NCBI GenBank assembly: GCA_932294295.1
Contig: OW028577.1
Span: 435,001-499,000 of the forward strand
Reading direction: 5' to 3'
DNA length: 64,000 nt
Source: Alitta virens
Taxonomy: Eukaryota; Annelida; Polychaeta; Phyllodocida; Nereididae
Under the pieces are notes generated by a model. It had not been told where the DNA came from, ran no database searches, and was given only the letters and a program-made list of their open reading frames with translations. A program made the position numbers and the translations under genes. Below, piece by piece: positions 1 through 12,066 of this stretch (the first letter of the stretch is position 1; every line of letters begins with the position of its first letter).

Positions 1-3000
1 CTGGAATTTGGCTCGCCTCTTTTCTGCCACCCTCTCGTAAACGGTTTCACGGATCTTTACCGTTTTTGACACAAAGATACATTTGGCATAGGTCTACATT
101 TTAGAATTTTTCCAGAATTTTCCAAAGAGTTACGGCTCTGAAATATCAAAAAAACTCAAAAACAACCTCTTTTGCCGTAGCTGCGATTGTAAACTTACCG
201 GTAGACCGGTTGGGACAGTACCAGTAAAAAACAAAAATTAACTTTTGTATCTAACTTTTGCAATATGTAAAACTGACCTGTGCACCCGTTAAGTGGGTGT
301 AATTAGGCCTTAGATTCGGGTAGCTGCCAGGTAGCTAGCTTCGCTATCGCATATTCCTCGAAAACGGTCAAACGTGATTTTTCCGTTTTTGTGCCAAAAG
401 ATACTTAGGGCAAAGGTTTACGTTCTAGAATTTTTTCGGAATTTTCCGAGCACGTCGAAGATGTGATATATCAAAATAATTGAAAATATGACGTTTTTTA
501 CCGTAACGCAAACGGTAGCTTTTTGGAGTGTCCGGTTGAGAAAGCGCCAGTAGAAAACAAAAATTAACTTTTGTGTCTAACTTTTAGCATAGACAAAACT
601 AGTCTTTGCAACCCTTAAAGGGGTCAAATTCATTAGTACTTTCGGGTAGCTGCCAGGTAGCTGGAATTTGGCTCGCCTCTTTTTTGCCACCCTCTCGTAA
701 ACGGTTTCACGGATCTTTACCGTTTTTGACACAAAGATACATTTGGCAAAGGTCTACATTTTAGAATTTTTCCAGAATTTTCCAAAGGGTTACGGCTCTG
801 AAATATCAAAAAAAACTCAAAAACAACCTCTTTTGCCATAGCTGCAATTGTAAATTTACCGGTTGACCGGTTGGGACAGTACCGGTAAAAAACAAAAATT
901 AACTTTTGTATCTAACTTTTGCAATATGTAAAACTGACCTGTGCACCCGTTAAGTGGGTGTAATTAGGCCTTAGATTTGGGTAGCTGCCAGGTAGCTAGC
1001 TTCGCTATCGCCTATTCCTCGAAAACTGTCAAACGTGATTTTTCCGTTTTTGCGCCAAAAGATACTTAGGGCAAAGGTTTACGTTCTAGAATTTTTTCGG
1101 AATTTTCCGAGCACGTCGAAGATGTGATATATCAAAATAATTAAAAAAATGACGTTTTTTACCGTAACGCAAACGGTAGCTTTTTGGAGTGTCCGGTTGA
1201 GAAAGCGCCGGTAGAAAACAAAAATTAACTTTTAGCATAGACAAAACTAGTCTTTGCAACCCTTAAAGGGGTCAAATTCATTAGTACTTTCGGGTAGCTG
1301 CCAGGTAGCTGGAATTTGGCTCGCCTCCTTTTTGCCACCCTCTCGTAAACGGTTTCACGGATCTTTACCGTTTTTGACACAAAGATACATTTGGCATAGG
1401 TCTACATTTTAGAATTTTTCCAGAATTTTCCAAAGGGTTACGGCTCTGAAATATCAAAAAAAACTCAAAAACAACCTCTTTTGCCGTAGCTGAGATTGTA
1501 AATTTACCGGTTGACCGGTTGGGACAGTACCGGTAAAAAACAAAAATTAACTTTTGTATCTAACTTTTGCAATATGTAAAACTGACCTGTGCACCCGTTA
1601 AGTGGGTGTAATTAGGCCTTAGATTCGGGTAGCTGCCAGGTAGCTAGCTTCGCTATCGCATATTCCTCGAAAACGGTCAAACGTGATTTTTCCGTTTTTG
1701 CGCCAAAAGATACTTAGGGCAAAGGTTTACATTCTAGAATTTTTTCGGAATTTTCCGAGCACGTCGAAGATGTGATATATCAAAATAATTGAAAAAATGA
1801 CGTTTTTTACCGTAACGCAAACGGTAGCTTTTTGGAGTGTCCGGTTGAGAAAGCGCCGGTAGAAAACAAAAATTAACTTTTAGCATAGACAAAACTAGTC
1901 TTTGCAACCCTTAAAGGGGTCAAATTCATTAGTACTTTCGGGTAGCTGCCAGGTAGCTGGAATTTGGCTCGCCTCCTTTTTGCCACCCTCTCGTAAACGG
2001 TTTCACGGATCTTTACCGTTTTTGACACAAAGATACATTTGGCATAGGTCTACATTTTAGAATTTTTCCAGAATTTTCCAAAGGGTTACGGCTCTGAAAT
2101 ATCAAAAAAAACTCAAAAACAACCTCTTTTGCCGTAGCTGAGATTGTAAATTTACCGGTTGACCGGTTGGGACAGTACCGGTAAAAAACAAAAATTAACT
2201 TTTGTATCTAACTTTTGCAATATGTAAAACTGACCTGTGCACCCGTTAAGTGGGTGTAATTAGGCCTTAGATTCGGGTAGCTGCCAGGTAGCTAGCTTCG
2301 CTATCGCATATTCCTCGAAAACGGTCAAACGTGATTTTTCCGTTTTTGCGCCAAAAGATACTTAGGGCAAAGGTTTACATTCTAGAATTTTTTCGGAATT
2401 TTCCGAGCACGTCGAAGATGTGATATATCAAAATAATTGAAAAAATGACGTTTTTTACCGTAACGCAAACGGTAGCTTTTTGGAGTGTCCGGTTGAGAAA
2501 GCGCCAGTAGAAAACAAAAATTAACTTTTGTGTCTAACTTTTAGCATAGACAAAACTAGTCTTTGCAACCCTTAAAGGGGTCAAATTCATTAGTACTTTC
2601 GGGTAGCTGCCAGGTAGCTGGAATTTGGCTCGCCTCCTTTTTGCCACCCTCTCGTAAACGGTTTCACGGATCTTTACCGTTTTTGACACAAAGATACATT
2701 TGGCATAGGTCTACATTTTAGAATTTTTCCAGAATTTTCCAAAGGGTTACGGCTCTGAAATATCAAAAAAACTCAAAAACAACCTCTTTTGCCGTAGCTG
2801 CGATTGTAAATTTACCGGTTGACCGGTTGGGACAGTACCGGTAAAAAACAAAAATTAACTTTTGTATCTAACTTTTGCAATATGTAAAACTGACCTGTGC
2901 ACCCGTTAAGTGGGTGTAATTAGGCCTTAGATTCGGGTAGCTGCCAGGTAGCTAGCTTCGCTATCGCATATTCCTCGAAAACGGTCAAACGTGATTTTTC

Positions 3001-3200
3001 CGTTTTTGCGCCAAAAGATACTTAGGGCAAAGGTTTACGTTCTAGAATTTTTTCGGAATTTTCCGAGCACGTCGAAGATGTGATATATCAAAATAATTGA
3101 AAAAATGACGTCTTTTACCGTAACGCAAACGGTAGCTTTTTGGAGTGTCCGGTTGAGAAAGCGCCGGTAGAAAACAAAAATTAACTTTTGTGTCTAACTT
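1..3200 (+). repeat. Dimeric tandem satellite, left arm of giant palindrome
   Basis: Five head-to-tail units start at 1, 661, 1309, 1957 and 2618 (the last partial), with periods of 660, 648, 648 and 661 bp. Each unit has two diverged halves of about 325 bp. Half A begins CTGGAATTTGGCTCGCC and half B begins CTAGCTTCGCTATCGC. Both halves end in the same GGGTAGCTGCCAGGTAGCT and keep parallel blocks (AGAATTTTT.C.GAATTTTCC, CAAAAATTAACTTTTGT), so the array is a two-monomer higher-order repeat. The two 648-bp units share a 12-bp deletion (near 1230 and 1875), a sign of local homogenisation. The array runs off the left window edge. It ends near 3200, where the sequence changes to a segment that is inverted at 6890-7015. 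No gene is seen in it; the short ORFs crossing it are by-products. Confidence 0.93.
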
Positions 3201-5439
3201 GTAGCGTACACAGAACTGCTCCACTCTCTTTCATATTCATACTCTGGTTAATATATTTTTTCCTACATCTTGATGCATTGTGTAGTTCTGCAGTCACTGT
3301 AAGTAAAGGTTTTATGACAGCTATTTTCACAGATCTAAATCTAAACAATTTTTATCATTTTAAGCATAGTCTGATTGATGAAAGTAAAAAGTTATAGATA
3401 GATAGCATTTCCCGCCATTTTCGGAGGGCTGCATCTTGTGGCTAGAACCTCTTCTGATGATTCAAGTCAATGTGATCGGCAAATAATGCCAGCGTAGGAT
3501 AAAATTACAGCCCAAAAACATTAAGAAGCTGTCGCACAGCTATGTGCGCCTACGTACTAAGCCACAATGCGATACTCCCCCGGTAACTTTTGCTTTCATC
3601 TGGAAACCAAAATGTTGACAAGGACATCATGGACATCACAAACTGAGAACAAAAGTTCTTTCCCCCTTTCATACAATAATTCATACTCAATTTATACCCA
3701 TAGACTCATTTAATCTTTAAGAGTATTTGTCCATTTGTGAAAGTCATTAGAATTACAACACAGAGGAAAACAAATCCAAACAATTAGGATATTTTTATGC
3801 TTTTTGTGAAGCAATCTACATAGGTGAGTATGAAGATTCAAGGATCCCGAGCAGAGACAGTTACAAATGCCGCATTTGCATTGCATTTTAAATGCATATG
3901 CACTTGCAAACATTTGCACTTACATTTGCATTTTTTAAACTGAATATTTACATTTGCATTTGATTTTAAAACATTTGCATTTTTTCAAATGTCTTTCTAA
4001 ATGCTAGTTTAGGTAAGACTTGAAAATAAGCACATACTAATATTGTAAGTTATAATTAATTACTTGTAATATAACTTACACAGATTTAAAACTTCACACA
4101 GTAGATAGTTCATTACAAATTGATAAACAATTATTAGCTAAAAAGTCTTCACAAAAGAATGAAAAAGTGGCATTTATTGTATAGGTTAATGTTGCTCAAA
4201 TTGTCAATTACTCAATCAATAAGAGTTGTATATACATCAAGTTTCTTTTATTATTATCTGCTATTAAAGTGTGCATTGAAACACTTTGAGGTATTTTTAG
4301 TACACATCATATTTACCCCATGGTGTCTTGTGTTACCTATTTGATAAGCTGTCCAATGTATTGATGATCTCTTTTCTAATATCATTTATCTTATCTCATT
4401 TTAAATAATGCATTTTATCAGATTTTTACGGTGGCTGGGAAAGGACATGCACTTTTTATTTTTTATTTCGTTCTCACGAAATAGTATTCATGCAGGATTT
4501 CGTTATAACGACATAGTATTTCGTTATAATGAATTACTAATTTGTTCAAACGAAATACTTATTTTGTTTGGACCAAATATTAGTCCCTACAAGATCCTTA
4601 CAAGATCCAAGAAGTGCTGACACTGGTTTTCCAGTGAACCCATCAAAGTTACCTTCTTTTTAACAGAATAAGACACAAGAAAAATGCACACTGTTAATTT
4701 AGTAATGGCTTGGAGAAATTAGACCAGGAGAGGACACTGGGGTACATCAAAGGTAGAATTAGGCCCCCCCCTCCTCCCAACCCCCTCCAAACATTTCCAA
4801 CCCCACCCCTGCAGTTTCGTTAAGTGCATTTGATTGAAAACCTATTTCTGGTCATGCTCTTCTGTTGTGATACTGAGGCCTATCTGTCTGTCTATCTATC
4901 TATCTGGGTTGTAGATAAATTAGGTTATCCCCTACTGAAGAGAAAGGGTGTAGCCACATGGGGGGGGGGGCGATATGGGGTCAGATCCCCCACACCCCCA
5001 CCCCAAGGCCCTTAGAAGTTGGAATGAAAAATTTGAGAATTTCACCTCTGCGGCATGTTAAGCCAAAATTATATACTATTTAATGTTATTATTTAGTTAG
5101 TGTGAACTTAAATAGTGTTATAAGTTTCTTTTTCTTTTCACAATTTTTAAAGAGCTCAACCTCTTCAAAATGTTAGCTCTGGTTGCGACCCTCCCAAAGG
5201 AGTTCCACCACTGGTCAAATGACTTTGATTTCATGACTTACATTATGTAGGCCTATAAGCATGCAGTCCCCTCTTGTCTTATAGCTGCAGCCAATTTTAT
5301 TTTTTCGATTTAATAACCTGGTATTCTGTTTGTCATCTTTTTCTACTTGTTGTGGTGTATATATGTATGCAGATAAAGATATCATATAGTGTGCTTGATA
5401 GGATAGGATAGGATAGGATAAGATGCTTTTTCCCCCATT

Positions 5440-5625
5440 CCAGGCAATCTTCATGTGCAACTTCTCAGCTGAATGGCATTTGGAGATGTTCCCTTGTACT
5501 TGGTGTCTATGCTTAAGCAAATAAAATTCTCCATACATGTGTAACGTAAGTGCATGTGTCCCTCTCTTTCAGTTGATAATCAACCCTTGTGAGTGGGAAA
5601 GAACTTGCCTAAAAGGGCTGCACTA
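5440..5625 (+). mobile_element. Degenerate SINE copy, tail of the 51.3-kb family
   Basis: The order of words follows the SINE at 51.3 kb: CAGGCAATCTTCATG, a CTCAGCTGAATGGCATT..GGAGATG block, CTTGTACT, ATGTGTAACGTAAGTG, GATAATCAACC, and finally GAACTTGCCTAAAAGGGCTGCAC. The tRNA-like head is missing or unrecognisable. Like that copy, it is followed by a TATC-type microsatellite, which fits a family whose 3' end is a tetranucleotide repeat. Boundaries are approximate. Confidence 0.6.
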
Positions 5626-5639
5626 AGTTCACTTTCTGC

Positions 5640-5641
5640 TT

Positions 5642-5707
<66 letters not shown>

Positions 5708-5808
5708 TCTTTATCAATCAATCAATCAATCAATCTACCTATCTGTCTATCTATCCATCTATCCATCTATCTATCTATCTATCTGTCTGTCTGTCTGTCT
5801 GTCTATCT
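5640..5808. repeat. Compound microsatellite (CTAT, AT, CAAT, CTGT)
   Basis: Consecutive runs of CTAT, then AT (about 5671-5704), CAAT (about 5716-5735), CTAT/CCAT and CTGT repeats. It sits immediately after a decayed SINE end and near the middle of the palindrome, so it may have grown from the SINE's tetranucleotide tail. Confidence 0.9.
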
Positions 5809-7014
5809 GCCTTGGTATTAGACTCAGATTAGGGGCAACAACTGACACCACTTGTACAATGTGTTATATATGTTATTCTATCATTGACTATTGAATGCAG
5901 GTCAACTTACTTAGACTGAGTAATTCTTCTGGCCATATATCAGCAACAGTTTAACGTATTTTCCGTGAGTAGGAAATACTATTTCATTCCCACAAAATAA
6001 AAAATAAAGAGTGCATGTCTTAACCCAGCCATCGTAGATTTTAACTATTTTATGGTATGTTTTGATGCAATTTCTCTCTGTACAAAGAGGTTAAATAACT
6101 ACTATTAAAATTATAATTCTTAAGCTATTTTTTCAAAGGTCAATTTAGTCATGCTAAATCTGAACACAATAGAGAAGAGGAATTTCCCTTCTACTGACTG
6201 TCACCCTTTCTTATGTAATTCCTAACAATAGGGGCTCAGCAAAACAGTACATTTAATTGACTATTGTTGACCTAGAAAATGTCCTAGATTTAGACCTCTA
6301 TTTTGCCAAACATGTGGTCTTTGTTTAATCACCCAGTGAAACTGAGTAAAATATCAGGTGCAATACTTGAATACTACACAATAAATAAATATTGTTAAAC
6401 ATTACCTAAACATAACATTTTGTTCACTGCAACATTGGCATTTATTAATGAATGAGTGAGAATATTACATAAGCGTCTTTACCACAATGATTTGATTATA
6501 GAGGGATAATATAATAATATAATACAGTGGAAATTCCTAATCATCACTATAGTTGGCCACTTCCATTTTTAAATCTTTAATTTAAAAATAATTGTTATAT
6601 ATCTTGATACTTTTTTTAGGTGTATTACATTTGAAAAAAGCAAATACATTTGCATTTAAATGTGTTTCTAAAAGTTCATACTTGCATTTGCATTCTATAA
6701 TTAAGATGATGAAAATAATTTAGAATTTTTAAGGTACCAAAGGTAGTAGTTACCAAATGCATCCACCAGGGGAGCTAAAGTCTTATGCATCAGATTGAAT
6801 TTGGCTTTTCTTACTTTTCACACAAAAGAAAATCCAGAAAATAAATAAATTTTCATTATGGATTTTCTAATTGTCTGTGAAAAAAACTGTCATAAAAAAA
6901 CCTCTTTACTTACAGTGACTGCAGAACTACACAATGCATCAAGATGTAGGAAAATAAATATTAACCAGAGTATGAATATGAAAGAGAGTGGACCAGTTCC
7001 GTGTACGCTAAATG

Positions 7015-9220
7015 TTACACACAAAAGTTTGTTCGGTTTCATTACGGCGCTTTCTCAAACGGACACTCCAAAAAGCTACCATTTGCGTTACGGTAAAAAA
7101 CGTCATTTTTTCAATTATTTTGATATATCACATCTTCGACGCGCTCGGAAAATTCCGAAAAAAATTCTAGAACGTAAACCTTTGCCCTAAGTATCTTTTG
7201 GCGCAAAAACGGAAAAATCACGTTTGACCGTTTTCGAGGAATATGCGATAGCGAAGCTAGCTACCTGGCAGCTACCCGAATCTAAGGCCTAATTACACCC
7301 ACTTAACGGGTGCACAGGTCAGTTTTACATATTGCAAAAGTTAGATACAAAAGTTAATTTTTGTTTTTTACCGGTACTGTCCCAACCGGTCAACCGGTAA
7401 ATTTACAATCGCAGCTACGGCAAAAGAGGTCGTTTTTGAGTTTTTTTGATATTTCAGAGCCGTAACCCTTTGGAAAATTCTGGAAAAATTCTAAAATGTA
7501 GACCTATGCCAAATGTATCTTTGTGTCAAAAACGGTAAAGATCCGTGAAACCGTTTACGAGAGGGTGGCAAAAAAGAGGCGAGCCAAATTCCAGCTACCT
7601 GGCAGCTACCCGAAAGTACTAATGAATTTGACCCCTTTAAGGGTTGTAAAGACTAGTTTTGTCTATGCTAAAAGTTAGACACAAAAGTTAATTTTTGTTT
7701 TCTACCGGCGCTTTCTCAACCGGACACTCCAAAAAGTTACCGTTTGCGTTACGGTAAAAAACGTCATTTTTTCAATTATTTTGATTTATCACATCTTCGA
7801 CGTACTCGGAAAATTCCGAAAAAATTCTAGAACGTAAGCCTTTGCCCTAAGTATCTTTTGGCGCAAAAACGGAAAAATCACGTTTGACCGTTTTCGAGGA
7901 ATATGCGATAGCGAAGCTAGCTACCTGGCAGCTACCCGAATCTAAGGCCTAATTACACCCACTTAACGGGTGCACAGGTCAGTTTTACATATTGCAAAAG
8001 TTAGATACAAAAGTTAATTTTTGTTTTTTACCGGTACTGTCCCAACCGGTCAACCGGTAAATTTACAATCGCAGCTACGGCAAAAGAGGTCTTTTTGAGT
8101 TTTTTTGATATTTCAGAGCCGTAACCCTTCTGAAAATTCTGGAAAAATTCTAAAATGTAGACCTATGCCGAATGTATCTTTGTGTCAAAAACGGTAAAGA
8201 TCCATGAAACCGTTTACGAGAGGGTGGCAAAAAAGAGGCGAGCCAAATTCCAGCTACCTGCCAGCTACCCGAAAGTACTAATGAATTTGACCCCTTTAAG
8301 GGTTGCGAAGACTAGTTTTGTCTATGCTAAAAGTTAGACACAAAAGTTAATTTTTGTTTTCTACCGGCGCTTTCTCAACCGGACACTCCAAAAAGCTACC
8401 GTTTGCGTTACGGTAAAAAACGTCATTTTTTCAATTATTTTGATTTATCACATCTTCGACGCGCTCGGAAAATTCCGAAAAAATTCTAGAACGTAAACCT
8501 TTGCCCTAAGTATCTTTTGGCGCAAAATCGGAAAAATCACGTTTGACCCTTTTTCGAGGAAAAATGCGATAGCGAAGCTGGCTACCTGGCAGCTACCTGA
8601 ATCTAAGGCCTAATTACACCCACTTAATGGGTGCACAGATCAGTTTTACATATTGCAAAAGTTAGATACAAAAGTTAATTTTTGTTTTTTACCGGTACTG
8701 TCCCAACCGGTCAACCGCGAATTTACAATCGCAGCTACGGCAAAAGAGGTCGTTTTTGAGTTTTTTTGATATTTCAGAGCCGTAACCCTTCTGAAAATTC
8801 TGGAAAAATTCTAAAATGTAGACCTATGCCGAATGTATCTTTGTGTCAAAAACGGTAAAGATCCGTGAAACCGTTTACAAGAGGGTGGCAAAAAAGAGGC
8901 GAGCCAAATTCCAGCTACCTGGCAGCTACCCGAAAGTACTAATGAATTTGACCCCTTTAAGGGTTGCGAAGACTAGTTTTGTCTATGCTAAAAGTTAGAC
9001 ACAAAAGTTAATTTTTGTTTTCTACCGGCACTTTCTCAACCGGACACTCCAAAAAGCTACCGTTTGCGTTATGGTAAAAAACGTCATTTTTTCAATTATT
9101 TTGATTTATCACATCTTCGACGTGCTCAGAAAATTCCGAAAAACTTCTAGAACGTAAACCTTTGCCCTAAGTATCTTTTGGCGCAAAAACGGAAAAATTA
9201 CACTAAACTGTTTTTGAGTT
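7015..9220 (-). repeat. Dimeric satellite, inverted right arm
   Basis: These are the same A and B half-units as the left array in reverse complement. Roughly three dimers are seen, with half-unit junctions recognisable as AGCTACCTGGCAGCTACCCGAA near 7258, 7590, 7918, 8250, 8580 and 8912. Copies here differ from left-arm copies at scattered positions. The array joins the palindrome core through the inverted segment at 6890-7015, so arms and junction form one inverted repeat. Confidence 0.92.
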
Positions 9221-9229
9221 ATATACATG

Positions 9230-9345
9230 GAAAGTTCAGGTAGCTGCCAGGTAGCTGTCAGGTAGCTGGGTTCGGGTAGCTAACTTTACATCTTCAGGTA
9301 GCTGCCGGGTAGCTGTCAGGTAGCTAGGTTCGGGTAGCCAACTTC
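9230..9345 (+). repeat. Short tandem repeat of the satellite core word
   Basis: A cluster of CAGGTAGCTG / CCAGGTAGCTGTCAGGTAGCTGGGTTCGGGTAGC units, two rounds of about 55-60 bp. It is an expansion of the 19-bp word that joins the satellite half-units and lies directly outside the right array. It may mark the outer end of the palindromic element. Confidence 0.7.
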
Positions 9346-9510
9346 ACTGATCTCTCTCTTGAACCATTATCTCCATACCCCCACTCTCTGCGACGGCTGT
9401 TTGACATAAATGATGCCCAGGGACGAATATTTAGAGAAAACATGTACGTCAATACAATAGTGCTTTTGCTTTCGCATCCCTGGGTGCTCAGTTAGTTCAA
9501 CACACATCTA

Positions 9511-10215
9511 ATGGTCCTTACTGTTACAAAATTCATGGCCAGTTGTATCACCGCTCAGGCACATTCCACCCACCAACTGGCCAACCTAAATCATGTTGTT
9601 CTTGATAAGCTTCCTGGACAGGGAAGGACGTACTACAGTGTTGACAATGTGATTTGTGAAGATCCTGACGATGCTCAGCATTACCCATTAGAGTTTGTCC
9701 ACAGTTTGACACCAAGTGGGCTGCCAGAACACGCACTTACCTTAAAGGAAGGATGTGTTGTAATGTTGGTCAGAAATCTTGACATCAGACGACAGCTTTG
9801 CAATGGCACCAGGCTTCACATCATACACCTTTATGATCATGTTATTGATGCTGAGGTCCTTACTTCTTCGCCAAATACTCAACGTGTTCTTATACGTTGT
9901 TATACCCAGAATTAAGTTGGCTCCTTCTGATGTAAACCTGCCTTTTATTATTGAGCGTCGTCAATTCCCCGTTCGTCTGGCTTATGCAATGTCCATCAAT
10001 AAGGCACAAGGCCAAACATTCAACAAAGTTGGTATATATTTACCAGCACCTGTCTTTAGCCACGGTCAGTTTATGTGGCTTTTTCAAGAGCACGGTCGGT
10101 CAAGGATGTCTTTGTTCAGATTGAGAAAACGTCACAACAAGGGAGGCATCGCAACAAGACATTCACAAGTAACATCGTGTACAAAGCTGTTCTTAGATAA
10201 CTATCATTCTGTATA
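9511..10215 (+). pseudogene. Decayed Pif1/Helitron-type helicase C-terminus
   Basis: Two overlapping frames together read as the end of a Pif1-family helicase of the kind carried by Helitron rolling-circle transposons. The first frame (to 9915) has VDNVICEDPDD, then PLEFVHSLTPSGLPEHALTL and [21 protein letters not shown]. The second (from about 9900) has [19 protein letters not shown] followed by [15 protein letters not shown], the conserved late helicase motif block. A frameshift lies near 9890-9915. After HGQF the usual ending is scrambled, a second break. No Rep domain or upstream helicase motifs are seen nearby, so this is a truncated relic. In a live element the protein would unwind and nick DNA in the nucleus during transposition. 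A host PIF1 gene is less likely because of the Helitron-type wording and the decay. Confidence 0.8.
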
Positions 10216-10281
10216 ATAATGGTTTTCATTCCTTATGATAGTCATTAAATAAATTATATTGACACGTGCATAACGTTAAAG

Positions 10282-10545
10282 TAATATGATAATGCAATGT
10301 GCATGAGAGGCCGCAGGTGTGATTTAAATTGTACTTTGCCATTTTCATGCATATATGGGTAATATCACGTAGATCAACTTAATTGAAAAATCAATCTTTC
10401 TTGGAAAGGTGCAATTCACTTGAATTGACACCGACAAATTCAAGGCATTGAACTACAATAAATTAGTTGCAATTCCTCTTGAAATTATGTATAATTTTTA
10501 ATGTATAGAGTTTTATCCTTTATATTTTACATGCAGTATTCAGCC
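10282..10545 (+). repeat. Left arm of 1.6-kb inverted-repeat element
   Basis: About 260 bp, nearly the exact reverse complement of 11607-11865. It starts TAATATGATAATGCAATGTG and runs through GATTTAAATTGTACTTTG and GAATTGACACCGACAAATTC to TACATGCAGTATTCAG. The arms are much better conserved with each other than typical old repeats, suggesting recent insertion or gene conversion. No convincing target-site duplication is visible outside the arms. Confidence 0.9.
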
Positions 10546-11606
10546 ATTTGGTTGTGAAAAAAAAACAAAAAAAAAAACACCTTTTAGTAGGGGAAAGGTT
10601 TGATTTAGCACACCAAATTTCAAGAATTACTGCAATTTATGGGCAAATTCGTTCTTAACACAATATTGTGTTATCAATATCTGATATACTGAAAATTGTA
10701 AACGCAAAATGTGGTTTGGAACTACTCAAGCTCATTGCTCTTGTTGCTTACATTATATTAAATGTGTTGCTGAATTGTGGATTAATATAAACTTTTAAGA
10801 CATTGTTTACATATGGGCTATTAGCTCTTGGTATAATACACAATTATACAATGGTTTAAATGCATACAATTTAGTGGACGCCCAAGCCTTATCATCTCAT
10901 CATTATGTCTGCCTCTAACAGCTGGCCATATAAACTGAGTAAGCTTCAGACTGCATTGGGACATTGAAAAAAGAAGATGCACAGTTATAAATACACAAAA
11001 CGTAATTTCAAAGCGACAGTTTAAGCTGAAAACTGCATCTTTCTATCATTTTTAGAAGTGGAGTTCTGCAAGTTCCCACTTTTTGACTGAACTGATATAT
11101 TTCAGGTAAATCTCTGATTATTATTAATAATTATAAGAAATGAAGGTGATAGGTCAAGTCAAGTGCATTTCCTGCAAAAGTTATGTGCAGACATTGTTTG
11201 TCTGGCCCATTATTTTTTGTTAAAATGTGTATTGTTTCTACTTTTTTGGTTACATTGTAGACTTGTGACAAAATAAAATTACACTATCTGTCAGTCATTG
11301 ACATTTTAGCCAATCAAATTAAATTAAATCTGCAGGGCCCTTCCCACTCAACAGATTGGCCAATGAGCTTATTAAATAGAGGCATTGTGACGTCATCAAT
11401 ACAAGTTTGTTGTGACGTTTTGGCCTATTTTTCTCGTGCCGAATGACTGCGCAATGATTTCTAACGTTCATTAATTAGGACAACATAGTTCCGATCCGGT
11501 CATTTGAGAATAGTACGTCAGTAGATTTTGTTTTTGGCCAATCTCTAAACATAAAAGCCCTACGGGCGGCCCCTATGGGGCCGCTCCTGCGGCCTATAAA
11601 ACTTGA
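10546..11606. mobile_element. Interior of the inverted-repeat element, no ORF
   Basis: A 1.06-kb AT-rich interior between matching arms, with no ORF of note, so a non-autonomous element. Its right part carries a palindromic CCAAT pair (ATTGGCCAAT, 11355-11364) and a full cAMP-response-type palindrome TGACGTCA (11388-11395), then a GC-rich patch at 11563-11600 rich in GGCC. Because the GOLM1-like start codon lies only 200 bp beyond the right arm, this interior could supply promoter elements; that is inference. Confidence 0.6.
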
Positions 11607-11865
11607 ATACTGCATGTAAAATATAAAGGATAAAACTCTATACATTAAAAATTATACATAATTTCAAGAGGAATTGCAACTAATTTATTGTAGTTCAATG
11701 CCTTGAATTTGTCGGTGTCAATTCAAGTGAATTGCACCTTTCCAAGAAAGATTGATTTTTCAATTAAGTTGATCTACGTGATATTACCCATATATGCATG
11801 AAAATGTCAAAGTACAATTTAAATCACACCTGCGGCCTCTCATGCACATTGCATTATCATATTAT
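11607..11865 (-). repeat. Right arm of 1.6-kb inverted-repeat element
   Basis: Reverse complement of 10282-10545, ending CATTGCATTATCATATTA. Beyond it lies a short ATTCTATT-type simple repeat (11864-11932) and then the putative first exon of the GOLM1-like gene. The long open frame starting at 11794 includes this arm only by chance. Confidence 0.9.
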
Positions 11866-12066
11866 TCTAATTCAATTCTATTTCTATCTATTTCTATTCT
11901 ATTCTATTATATTCCATTCTATTCTATTCTAATATTTGTAAGTTTCATTGAATCAATCTCAGGGGCGCGGCTGCATGAACGCGGCCTAGTGTTTTGTAGG
12001 GGAATCGTCATTGAGTTGTCACTTCCGGTTTTTCTACAATTTGGTATTTTATTTGCACAAGTGGAC

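Larger units (their letters stand above)
3200..7015. repeat. Core of the giant palindrome, no gene
   Basis: This stretch separates the two inverted satellite arrays and is itself a decayed inverted repeat. Positions 3203-3312 match the reverse complement of 6893-7012 (shared words CATTGTGTAGTTCTGCAGTC and CTTTCATATTCATACTCTGG). Positions about 4421-4500 match the reverse complement of about 5965-6045 (GGCTGGG..GACATGCACT and TTTATTTTTTATTT). The TTTGCATTTGCATT-rich block at 3880-3980 mirrors one at 6630-6695. The centre lies near 5.1-5.3 kb. It also contains a degenerate SINE (5440-5625) and microsatellites. No ORF looks like a real protein. It could be the middle of a very long fold-back transposon or an inverted duplication. 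Confidence 0.75.

Noticed and set aside
1..3200. Regular repeats resembling an array such as CRISPR
   Set aside because: Units are about 650 bp, with no short direct repeats separated by unique spacers, in an animal genome; it is satellite DNA.
6858..7190. 110-codon ORF across the satellite junction
   Set aside because: The same peptide pieces appear in the other satellite copies in broken frames; it is repeat DNA.
11794..12066. N-terminal extension of the GOLM1-like frame
   Set aside because: The frame is open but lies in a transposon arm and simple repeat, and it would put residues ahead of a canonical type II signal anchor.
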